Source of the DNA: Dyadobacter psychrotolerans
GTDB lineage: Bacteria > Bacteroidota > Bacteroidia > Cytophagales > Spirosomataceae
Length of the DNA stretch: 64,000 nt
Reading direction: 5' to 3'
Assembly (NCBI RefSeq): GCF_004349265.1
Contig: NZ_SMFL01000002.1
Span: forward strand, 853,545 to 917,544
Of this stretch, positions 26,716 through 32,983 are shown piece after piece (the stretch's first letter is position 1; the number at the start of each line of letters is the position of its first letter). A program made the position numbers and the translations under genes. Below the pieces are notes generated by a model. It worked only from the letters and a program-made list of their open reading frames with translations, ran no database searches and had not been told where the DNA came from.

Positions 26716-27210
26716 ATGATAAGCTCACAGACAATTAAACGCGGTGCAGCGGCTGGTACTATCGCCGGGATGCTTGCAATTGCGGTTCCTGTTATAGGTT
26801 CGATGGAAGGTGTTTCTTACACTCCTTACCGCGATTTAGCTGGAGTGCTTACTATCTGCCACGGGGAAACCGAAGGTGTTAAGCTTGGACAAATTGAGAC
26901 AGCCGAATCCTGCTCACTGATGATGAAAGCCAAACTTAAAATTGTCGGGGCGCGTGTTGACAGCATGGTACAAACCCCCATGTCAAATGAGCGCTTTGCC
27001 GGACTGGTGTCATTGTCCTACAATATCGGACTGGGTGCGTTTAAAGGCTCAACGCTTTTGAAGCGCCTGAACAACAAGGACCCGAAAGCTTGTGATGAAA
27101 TTATGCGCTGGACGTATGTAGCAGGGAAGAATTGCACAGTAAAAAGTAACGGCTGCTATGGTATAGTTGCCAGACGTAAACGTGAAAAACTGTTATGTGA
27201 GGCTTCCTGA
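26716..27210 (+). CDS. SAR-type endolysin (GH24 lysozyme)
   Basis: 164 aa. N-terminal uncleaved signal-anchor-like helix (residues about 9-28). The catalytic triad E31, D40, T46 has the same spacing as T4 lysozyme E11-D20-T26. TICHGET at 46-52 and ERFAGLVSLSYNIGLGAFKGSTLLKRLN near 95 fit GH24. Cysteines at 48 and elsewhere could regulate activity as in P1/P21 SAR endolysins. Degrades peptidoglycan for lysis. The next gene's start overlaps its stop. Confidence 0.85.
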   Translation: MISSQTIKRGAAAGTIAGMLAIAVPVIGSMEGVSYTPYRDLAGVLTICHGETEGVKLGQIETAESCSLMMKAKLKIVGARVDSMVQTPMSNERFAGLVSLSYNIGLGAFKGSTLLKRLNNKDPKACDEIMRWTYVAGKNCTVKSNGCYGIVARRKREKLLCEAS

Positions 27211-27434
27211 TGTTTCACATTAAAGACATTCTACTGGCAATCGTGGGCGTAATTATCGGCCTGAATATCGGATACGCAACCGGACACTGGATTGGTGTAG
27301 ACAAAGGTAAATCCCAGCAAAAGACCATCACAATTGAAAAGATCGTACAGGTCAAGGAGAAGCAACGTGAAATACGCAATAATCGCCCTGATGCCCTTGG
27401 TGTTATCAACAGGTTGCAGTCCGGTTCATTTTAA
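27210..27434 (+). CDS. Inner-membrane spanin (Rz-like)
   Basis: 74 aa with an N-terminal helix (about 6-24, ILLAIVGVIIGLNIGYATGHW) and a periplasmic coiled coil (QQKTITIEKIVQVKEKQREIRNN) ending VINRLQSGSF, like short Rz proteins. The Rz1-like lipoprotein gene lies in another frame inside it. Overlap, order after lysozyme and topology support the spanin call. It fuses inner and outer membranes in the last step of lysis. Confidence 0.75.
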   Translation: MFHIKDILLAIVGVIIGLNIGYATGHWIGVDKGKSQQKTITIEKIVQVKEKQREIRNNRPDALGVINRLQSGSF

Positions 27435-27576
27435 CAGCCAGCCTGACGTTATCGCATACAGTCCAGCGGTTCAAAAAGAAGCCGCTAAGGAAATGTTAGG
27501 CGGTATGTGTCCTGTCTTGTCAAACACATTTATGCCCGACTATCAAGTAATGAGAGATCAGGCTAGAGTAAAGTAA
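27367..27576 (+). CDS. Outer-membrane spanin lipoprotein (Rz1-like)
   Basis: 69 aa starting with GTG at 27367 after CAAGGAGAAGC. The signal peptide ends in the lipobox LSTGC (Cys16). It overlaps the Rz-like gene in the +1 register. Its presence shows the phage infects a Gram-negative cell. The C-terminus (DYQVMRDQARVK) abuts the convergent cargo gene at 27580. Confidence 0.7.
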   Translation: MKYAIIALMPLVLSTGCSPVHFNSQPDVIAYSPAVQKEAAKEMLGGMCPVLSNTFMPDYQVMRDQARVK

Positions 27577-27579
27577 AAA

Positions 27580-28026
27580 TTACTTTTCCGCATATAGATT
27601 ATACATTTCATTAAATTCAGCATGAAGTTTCATCAACTCTTGTTTCAAATTATGAATATGCTTTGTGCGTTCCGATAGGATATTCACTGGATTATGTTCG
27701 ATCAGGTGATGCTTTTGGTTGAATGCATCGATGAGTACATCACTGTTGAGTAGAAATTCCTCCGTTTGTATTTCAGCAATTTTAGACTCAACCTCTCTAC
27801 TTTTTTTCCAAGTTTTCAGCTTATTCTTATATAGAATAATCTCCTCTCTTCTTTTTTCACTGTTTTCTTCCAGTTTGATAATACCAGCCGCTACTTGATC
27901 GGTTGTACCATGGGCATCAGGAAATAACTCCATGCTTCTGATATCACTGAAATAACCTTCAATCCTGATCTCATTGATCCTGATCTTTTCTTTCAGGTCA
28001 TATTCTTCATTTAACACATTTTCCAT
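27580..28026 (-). CDS. Coiled-coil protein of unknown function (cargo), 148 aa
   Basis: Minus strand, start at 28026 (MENVLNEEYDLKEKIRI), no Shine-Dalgarno. Predicted almost entirely helical with heptad-like Leu/Ile/Glu spacing. No family recognised. It is the third gene of a three-gene minus-strand group (28843, 28441, 28026 starts) that is AT-richer than the phage. It ends four bases from the spanin stop. The group looks like acquired cargo between the lysis genes and the second early operon. Confidence 0.5.
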   Translation of the reverse strand: MENVLNEEYDLKEKIRINEIRIEGYFSDIRSMELFPDAHGTTDQVAAGIIKLEENSEKRREEIILYKNKLKTWKKSREVESKIAEIQTEEFLLNSDVLIDAFNQKHHLIEHNPVNILSERTKHIHNLKQELMKLHAEFNEMYNLYAEK

Positions 28027-28053
28027 ACTAAACGATAATTTATACATCAAAAA

Positions 28054-28191
28054 CAGTAGTATACGCAATTAGGTTCATCAGGCACTTTAATCCAGTGGAC
28101 ACGCACAATACTGGCGCACCCACTGGATACGGTTGAAACTAAGCGTCAGGTGTTGGCACATGACAAAATGCGTCAAAAGAAATGCGGGTAA
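28054..28191 (+). pseudogene. Possible remnant of a phage gene 3' end
   Basis: A plus-strand open stretch without a start codon encodes a compositionally normal tail (WTRTILAHPLDTVETKRQ ... KMRQKKCG) ending at 28191. It sits between two minus-strand cargo genes and has phage-like composition. It may be the 3' stump of a plus-strand gene cut by the cargo insertion. An 8-bp inverted repeat TCCAGTGG/CCACTGGA (28091-28098, 28120-28127) lies within it. Confidence 0.25.
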
Positions 28192-28192
28192 T

Positions 28193-28441
28193 TTACTTTT
28201 CTAGTTCAGCGAGTTGATTTTCTAAGACTTGTAAATCCTCTTTGTGCTGCATCAATTCAACTTTAAAGCGTTGAATTAAGCCCCGTTCTATCGATATATT
28301 GTTTTTACCTTTGATGTTTACATTGTGTTTGGCAAATACCGCGAGTTCCTCGGCTGCAGTTATTGCCTGTTCGCTTTTCCATATATTGTCCTTCGCAATG
28401 ATAATTTGTTTTTCAAGGCGCTCTATCTCTTCAGTTTTCAT
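28193..28441 (-). CDS. Small coiled-coil protein (cargo), 82 aa
   Basis: Start at 28441 (MKTEEIERLEKQIIIAKDN). Entire protein predicted as two antiparallel or one long helix with leucine heptads (LMQHKEDLQVLENQLAELEK at the end). No Shine-Dalgarno. It is read with the 127-aa gene upstream, which ends 19 bases before this start. Function unknown. It may partner the other two coiled-coil proteins. Confidence 0.5.
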   Translation of the reverse strand: MKTEEIERLEKQIIIAKDNIWKSEQAITAAEELAVFAKHNVNIKGKNNISIERGLIQRFKVELMQHKEDLQVLENQLAELEK

Positions 28442-28459
28442 ACAAATCAATTCGTTTAC

Positions 28460-28843
28460 TTAGACAGGGAATTTATAATTTAATTTTACTTCCAATTCTC
28501 TCTTTTCCTCGTTTAAAAGATAAATCTGCTGACTTGTTGTAACCATATCGACATAGTAAATACTGGAAAACTGATCCAGCTTAATATTTACAGGCTCTAC
28601 ATCACCCATCTCCGCATCAAAACTTGTAATGAAGCCTTCATAAAGCTTATTGATGTGGCCGTGATATATTGCCATAATATTGTGTAATGGAACTAGAAGC
28701 TGATTGATCTGGGCATACCGGGGTGACTGTCCAATTGTGGTTATATTTTTTACTGGATAATTTTTAAAAATAGTAACGTAGCTACTCTGAATATCAGCTA
28801 TTATTTTTTTCTGAATTCCTACTTGGTAATCAATGTCTTCCAT
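28460..28843 (-). CDS. Hypothetical helical protein (cargo), 127 aa
   Basis: First gene of the minus-strand cargo group. Starts MEDIDYQVGIQKKIIADIQ with no Shine-Dalgarno (CAGT before ATG). Predicted helical, with a central LVPLHNIMAIYHGHINKLYEGFI segment and a C-terminal KRELEVKLNYKFPV. Not recognised. AT-rich upstream sequence (28844-29023) probably holds its promoter. Confidence 0.5.
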   Translation of the reverse strand: MEDIDYQVGIQKKIIADIQSSYVTIFKNYPVKNITTIGQSPRYAQINQLLVPLHNIMAIYHGHINKLYEGFITSFDAEMGDVEPVNIKLDQFSSIYYVDMVTTSQQIYLLNEEKRELEVKLNYKFPV

Positions 28844-29023
28844 ACTGTATTAATTTAGTTAGATTGAAATAAGCTAACTATTTATTAAATCTAATTGGTT
28901 CCATTAAATAGGATTATTTTTTTAAATAAATCTATTTAACGTAGTGTAGAACTTATTTGTATTGAATTATTGCAAGAACAGTCTTGTAATAATTTTAATT
29001 GTAGAAAGCCTACTAAATCCATT

Positions 29024-29440
29024 CTACAAAGGCTCAGAACCTTTCTGTTTCTTCATATACCGAACCGCCTCTTCCAAGGAATCCTTGTCTTCGCAAATCT
29101 CACCGAACATCCGTGCCGCTCCTGTATATACCGATAGCGGGTGAGTAGCTTCAAAATGCAAATCCTTTTCAACCAACGGCATTCCATTTGTAGCGTGTTT
29201 AACTGCTTCAATCTCTGGGATGTACACATTGCCAAGCTCCGGTTCACCAAAGCCCAGATCACACAAACCAAACGCCAACCCCTCATAGAACGGGGATAGC
29301 TCTGTCAGTAACCAGATAGCGCGGCCATTGGTGGTAAACAGCTTTACAACAGGGTTAGGGTCAATCTCATTGCCTTGGTCGGTGCGAATACCGTTATCAC
29401 GCAGGGCTTTTTCTTCTTCGGGAGTGAAATATTTGTACAT
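29024..29440 (-). CDS. DUF2958 protein
   Basis: 138 aa from the start at 29440, which has a strong AAAGGAG site. The first 16 residues of a longer reading frame lie before that site and are dropped. Pattern VVKLFTTNGRAIWLLTELSP, FGLCDLGFGEPELGNVYIPEIEAVK and PLVEKDLHFEATHPLS corresponds to DUF2958, often found on plasmids and integrative elements. Function unknown. Unlike the neighbouring cargo genes it has phage-like translation signals. Confidence 0.7.
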   Translation of the reverse strand: MYKYFTPEEEKALRDNGIRTDQGNEIDPNPVVKLFTTNGRAIWLLTELSPFYEGLAFGLCDLGFGEPELGNVYIPEIEAVKHATNGMPLVEKDLHFEATHPLSVYTGAARMFGEICEDKDSLEEAVRYMKKQKGSEPL

Positions 29441-29591
29441 GGATGCTCCTTTGTTCCCGGCAGTATAGAGGCTCACCGTGCTTCGCACAAGAATGTTTTC
29501 GGGAAGAAGTAATTTAGGAGATATCTGGCACAGAATTTGATGTTGATAATTGGTTCAGCACGGAGTTGAATCATCTTAACCTCAACGCATT

Positions 29592-29747
29592 ATGGGAACT
29601 TTAGAGAATTTGAACAAAAAGCAAATCGCGGACAAAAAAGAAATTGCTGACGAGATGCGGAAATCAGATGACGAGAAGCAGCATGAACGGGCTAAAAAAC
29701 TCGATCAGGAAAGAAAAGGACAGGAAGCGAACGACACCACAAAATAG
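29592..29747 (+). CDS. Small highly charged protein, 51 aa
   Basis: Starts MGTLENLNKKQIADKKEIAD, with nearly half of all residues Lys/Glu/Asp/Arg. Likely a disordered or single-helix protein. It lies alone on the plus strand, ended by the terminator at 29755-29783. No Shine-Dalgarno is obvious. Possibly real, function unknown. Confidence 0.45.
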   Translation: MGTLENLNKKQIADKKEIADEMRKSDDEKQHERAKKLDQERKGQEANDTTK

Positions 29748-29754
29748 ATTAATT

Positions 29755-29783
29755 AAGGGTAGCAAATAGCTGCCCTTTTTTAT
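29755..29783 (+). terminator. Intrinsic terminator
   Basis: A 9-bp stem AAGGGTAGC/GCTGCCCTT (one G-T pair), 5-base loop AAATA, and a run of T's. It insulates the second early operon promoter that follows immediately. Confidence 0.7.
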
Positions 29784-29786
29784 TTT

Positions 29787-29846
29787 AAAATAATATCACT
29801 TTTCTAGAATAAAGGTATTGACAATACAATCCCCAAATGGTACGGT
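29787..29846 (+). promoter_or_regulatory. Sigma70-type promoter with overlapping operator, right early operon
   Basis: AAAATAATATCA (29787-29798), 16 bp, then the perfect 13-bp palindrome GTATTGACAATAC (29815-29827) holding the -35 TTGACA. Then a 17-bp spacer and -10 TACGGT (29841-29846). It is the twin of the site at 576-635. Confidence 0.6.
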
Positions 29847-29872
29847 ATGTCTACCAACCAAGGAGAAACGTA

Positions 29873-30070
29873 ATGCAATCAATCGAAATCGACCACAACA
29901 GCCACACAGTAGAAGTCTTTTATTCCATTGCTCCGTCAGAGCGTGATTGCGGCATTTACGGCGGCGCAGAGATCGAAGACGTGAAACTAGTCTACAACGG
30001 CAAATCCCGTTCAATCCAGACCACAGAAGCTTTTGACGATTACGTTAGGGAGGTGATTGACAATGGATGA
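29873..30070 (+). CDS. Small phage protein, 65 aa
   Basis: Start at 29873 with AAGGAGAAACGTA upstream (an upstream in-frame start at 29837 overlaps the promoter). Sequence MQSIEIDHNSHTVEVFYSIAPSERDCGIYGG appears to be a small beta fold. First gene of the right early operon. Overlaps the next by eight bases. Not recognised. Confidence 0.55.
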   Translation: MQSIEIDHNSHTVEVFYSIAPSERDCGIYGGAEIEDVKLVYNGKSRSIQTTEAFDDYVREVIDNG

Positions 30071-30173
30071 GTTACGCGCCTTAACCCAAGCCGTGATTAA
30101 CGCACGGTTCTACTTTTCTACACCCTTCTTTACCAACACCTACAACGAATTTATGGAGAATATGAATGACTGA
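30063..30173 (+). CDS. Very small protein, 36 aa
   Basis: Eight-base overlaps at both sides place it in the operon. Begins MDELRALTQAVINARFYFST. Too short for a functional guess; may be a small regulatory peptide or a spacer frame. Confidence 0.35.
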   Translation: MDELRALTQAVINARFYFSTPFFTNTYNEFMENMND

Positions 30174-30480
30174 AATCAAGCACACCCCAACACCTTGGAA
30201 AGTCGGAGATAGCAAAAAGGACGGAATGTCATTCACAAAACAAATTGAGTTTTCCGGCATGGGAAGGACTTCTATTGGATTTGTGGAAGCGCCTTCATCG
30301 TCAACGGTCATGATGAACCAAGCCGAGGCAAACGCTGAGTTTATCGTACGAGCCTGTAATGCCCACGAAGACAACCTAAAACGATTTGCTCGTATCCGCC
30401 AAATTGCAGAAGGTAACGGATATGATGAAATCGCTGAAATTTGCAACGAGGCGTTTTCCCAAGAAAGTCAGGCTCAATAA
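30166..30480 (+). CDS. Phage early protein with HTPTPW motif, 104 aa
   Basis: N-terminal KHTPTPWKVG and middle NQAEANAEFIVRACNAHEDN are typical of small proteins scattered through proteobacterial phage genomes. The same family appears in many early regions but has no assigned role. A GGAG site precedes it (TATGGAGAATATGA). Overlaps the following membrane peptide by one base. Confidence 0.65.
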   Translation: MTEIKHTPTPWKVGDSKKDGMSFTKQIEFSGMGRTSIGFVEAPSSSTVMMNQAEANAEFIVRACNAHEDNLKRFARIRQIAEGNGYDEIAEICNEAFSQESQAQ

Positions 30481-30578
30481 TGCCTGAATTAATCCACCTA
30501 TCCATTGCCACGCTGTTTATCGTATTCTTTGTTCCGGCTCTTGTCTTATTAACACCATTGAATAGGATATTTAAATGA
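30480..30578 (+). CDS. Single-helix membrane peptide, 32 aa
   Basis: Start on the previous stop (TAATG). Hydrophobic from residue 5 to 27 (IHLSIATLFIVFFVPALVLL). ATGA overlap to the next gene. Small membrane peptides are common in phage early operons. Confidence 0.4.
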   Translation: MPELIHLSIATLFIVFFVPALVLLTPLNRIFK

Positions 30579-30703
30579 CCCGCAAAACATACCTCAAAGG
30601 CCTATACGACGCCTTATCAGAACTGGAAGGCAAAGAAGACTGCAAGACAGCAGCCCAGATTATCCGAACACTTATCATGAAGCAGGAAAGGAAACGCAGA
30701 TGA
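30575..30703 (+). CDS. Small helical protein, 42 aa
   Basis: ATGA overlaps with both neighbours. Predicted basic helical hairpin (TYLKGLYDALSELEGKEDCK then TAAQIIRTLIMKQERKRR). No known family. Confidence 0.4.
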   Translation: MTRKTYLKGLYDALSELEGKEDCKTAAQIIRTLIMKQERKRR

Positions 30704-30882
30704 CTGAAATATTGGAATGTGTAGCATGTTCAAAAGCTGCAACTCATACTGTTCGTATTGAGAATGGCTACATGCAGGGGGATGCAGATGTCTTTAAAGT
30801 TTGCTCTCGGCACTACGGTCAAGTGAAGGCAAAACAAGAAGACGTTTTCTTTAAACAAATGAATAGAAAAGCTAAATCATGA
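30700..30882 (+). CDS. Small zinc-ribbon-like protein, 60 aa
   Basis: Carries CVACSK near residue 6 and CSRHYG near residue 36, a C-x2-C plus C-x2-H arrangement that could bind one zinc. GGAAAGGAAACGC precedes the start. Lies in the overlapping operon. Function unknown. Confidence 0.5.
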   Translation: MTEILECVACSKAATHTVRIENGYMQGDADVFKVCSRHYGQVKAKQEDVFFKQMNRKAKS

Positions 30883-31094
30883 CCAAAAACTACATCATAG
30901 CTATCCTGCTTGCCCTTTTCATTGGCACACTTCCCTTGTCGTACGTTGAAGGAAAGCGCCGTGTGCGTATCGCAATTGCCGAAACCGTAACACAATGGCC
31001 GGAAGCACAAGCCTCATACAGCGTCAAAGAGCGTGACCAGATCGAGAACGTGCTTGCCGTAGCCATGCCCCAATTTAAGGATATAACAGAATGA
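30879..31094 (+). CDS. Small membrane-anchored protein, 71 aa
   Basis: N-terminal helix (about 4-22, NYIIAILLALFIGTLPLSYV) followed by a basic stretch and a soluble acidic tail, a single-pass membrane protein. Overlaps neighbours by four bases. Not recognised. Confidence 0.5.
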   Translation: MTKNYIIAILLALFIGTLPLSYVEGKRRVRIAIAETVTQWPEAQASYSVKERDQIENVLAVAMPQFKDITE

Positions 31095-31402
31095 CCCAAA
31101 ATAAAATGCTGGATGTAATTTACGCCATAGAGCGCGCGGACTACGATAGTTTTTACACTGATAGCTATGGGCAGGTATGGTTTGCATCTGTTAATGAAGC
31201 TGATGAAGAGGCAGAGAAGGTTGTGAAGTATATCCGTGCTGATATTGTTGATAAATTAGCCGATGCTTTGAAATGGTACGCAGAAAAGTCAAAATTGATG
31301 CAGGGTTCTCAAGAGCCTGCCGATGTATTCATGAATCATGGCAATGGAATTGAACACGAGCCAGCTTTAAAAGCACTAACCGAATACGAGGCATCCAAAT
31401 GA
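31091..31402 (+). CDS. Phage hypothetical protein, 103 aa
   Basis: Soluble, acidic. EAEKVVKYIRADIVDKLADALKWYAEKS near residue 38 and EPALKALTEYE at the end resemble proteins often found next to HTPTPW-type proteins in proteobacterial phages. Overlaps both neighbours by four bases. No function known. Confidence 0.55.
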   Translation: MTQNKMLDVIYAIERADYDSFYTDSYGQVWFASVNEADEEAEKVVKYIRADIVDKLADALKWYAEKSKLMQGSQEPADVFMNHGNGIEHEPALKALTEYEASK

Positions 31403-31488
31403 ACACCCTTACATCCATAGCCGTCACTATCGCATGTGCGCTGTTGCTATACAGCATTTATTTAATACTTACCGGAGTGGAACTATGA
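31399..31488 (+). CDS. Single-helix membrane peptide, 29 aa
   Basis: ATGA overlaps on both sides. Residues 4-24 are hydrophobic (LTSIAVTIACALLLYSIYLIL). One of a cluster of tiny membrane proteins in this operon. Confidence 0.4.
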   Translation: MNTLTSIAVTIACALLLYSIYLILTGVEL

Positions 31489-31634
31489 TACTAAAATATA
31501 TACTGTTCATCGGAAGCATTCTGCTTCTTTCACTGGCCGACTGCGTTTTGAGCGACTTTGACCTGCACCCGAATTGGGGAATAACTGCATGCGCCGCCGT
31601 GATTAGCGGGATTTTTACCTCGAATAAGGAATAG
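31485..31634 (+). CDS. Small membrane protein, 49 aa
   Basis: The start at 31485 overlaps the preceding stop and has a CCGGAG site upstream; the longer frame from 31434 is unlikely. Two hydrophobic helices (ILKYILFIGSILLLSLADCV and WGITACAAVISGIF). Function unknown. Confidence 0.45.
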   Translation: MILKYILFIGSILLLSLADCVLSDFDLHPNWGITACAAVISGIFTSNKE

Positions 31635-31638
31635 AATT

Positions 31639-32007
31639 ATGACTGACTCTGAAATAATATTAAAAAGGATCGAAACTGTTAATGTGAATGATAAGGAAGC
31701 ACTAGATCGTCTGGATGTTGACATTTACGAGTACATTTTTAGGGAAAATGGGTATCAATCCAGAGTTGCAATATCATTAGGAATTCCATCAGGTTTGCCA
31801 CAATATACTCGTAGCCGTGATACTTTAAAGGCAATACGTCCTGAGGGGTGGACTTTCCGAATATTTCAAGACATGAACTTAAAATGGCAAGCTTGTTTAT
31901 ACAAAACTGGTTCTGCGTTCTTTGGTGGTATGACTATTTGGTTTCCAACGGAGGAGCTGGCAGAACTTCATACAGTAATCCAAGCCATAGCCCATGAACG
32001 TCAATGA
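31639..32007 (+). CDS. Phage hypothetical protein, 122 aa
   Basis: The middle section YTRSRDTLKAIRPEGWTFRIFQDMNLKWQACLY is a pattern I recall from many proteobacterial phage early proteins of unknown role. AAGGAATAGAATT provides a weak ribosome binding site. It overlaps the primase-like gene by 14 bases. Confidence 0.6.
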   Translation: MTDSEIILKRIETVNVNDKEALDRLDVDIYEYIFRENGYQSRVAISLGIPSGLPQYTRSRDTLKAIRPEGWTFRIFQDMNLKWQACLYKTGSAFFGGMTIWFPTEELAELHTVIQAIAHERQ

Positions 32008-32983
32008 CGCCAAAACCATCTTAATCACTGACCTCGCTGAAAAGCTAGGCGCGCGGTTCGACCGCCGGACGAAGCCACATGTAACAGTGTGGTATTCGCC
32101 TTTTCGGAATGAAAAGACGCCATCGTTCCATATCAACGAGCGAACCAACAGGTTTAAAGATCACGGCCACCATCGGCCAATGGGCGACACCATCGACTTA
32201 TGGCTTGATTACCACGACCTACCCCGCAATGATCCCGAGGCCACCAAACAGGCATTGAAAGCTTTGGAGGCTTTTGATACCATCCCCAGAATAACCCCAT
32301 ACCAGCAGACGAGCGCCGAAGTGACCTATTCAGACGTTTACAAGATCAAAAAGCATTCAGCCCGTTTCACTGACCGCGCTTGTCTAGACGAGTTGGAAAG
32401 GCGCAGCCTGTCAAAAACCACGATTGGCAAATACCTAAAACAGGCTGACGTTGAGGTTAACAAGAAGATATTCCGAGCAATTTCCTTTGAAAACGATAAA
32501 GGAGGCCATGAAATAAGCACCTACGGTCAATGGGGCGGTAAACCGTTTAAAAACTGCGTTGGCCCGAAAGCCATTACGACTTTCCCAGCGCATCCAGCGC
32601 AGACAGAAATAACAGCGTTTGTTTTTAATGGCAAGTTTGACTTGGCTACATGGGATGAGATAAACCACGGCCAGAAGCCAAACGAGGAATTTATATGCAG
32701 CAACGGCGACAGCTTGCTTGGTGAAGTAGGGGCGTATCTGCTGTCCAAAAAGGACGTAATAAAGCTTGTAGTGCTGTTTCCAGATATTGACCCGTCAGGT
32801 GCAGGCGAGAAAGCCATGCATGCCCTCGGCTCCATTTTAGAAGCTGAGGACATACCATTTGGCTTTAATGAGGATTATTTAGGCTTTAAAGATTTGAGCG
32901 CCTATTATATGCGTGACAAAGGCTACCAGAGCAGCCAAGGCACTTCAAACCAGCCTAAAAACACGCTTAAACCTCGTTTTTAA
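31994..32983 (+). CDS. Primase-like protein (CHC2-like plus Toprim)
   Basis: 329 aa. Residues about 25-80 (VTVWYSPFRNEKTPSFHINERTNRFKDHG) follow the CHC2 primase zinc domain in layout but have none of the zinc cysteines. The Toprim-like part near residues 210-290 has VFNGKFDLATW, where the usual catalytic Glu of the EGxxD motif is Asn, and VVLFPDIDPSGAGEKA as the DxD-type motif. This form is common on mobilisable Bacteroidota elements. It has no Shine-Dalgarno. Its stop shares the tetranucleotide TTAA with the convergent T4CP gene. Primase activity is uncertain because key residues differ. Confidence 0.65.
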   Translation: MNVNDAKTILITDLAEKLGARFDRRTKPHVTVWYSPFRNEKTPSFHINERTNRFKDHGHHRPMGDTIDLWLDYHDLPRNDPEATKQALKALEAFDTIPRITPYQQTSAEVTYSDVYKIKKHSARFTDRACLDELERRSLSKTTIGKYLKQADVEVNKKIFRAISFENDKGGHEISTYGQWGGKPFKNCVGPKAITTFPAHPAQTEITAFVFNGKFDLATWDEINHGQKPNEEFICSNGDSLLGEVGAYLLSKKDVIKLVVLFPDIDPSGAGEKAMHALGSILEAEDIPFGFNEDYLGFKDLSAYYMRDKGYQSSQGTSNQPKNTLKPRF

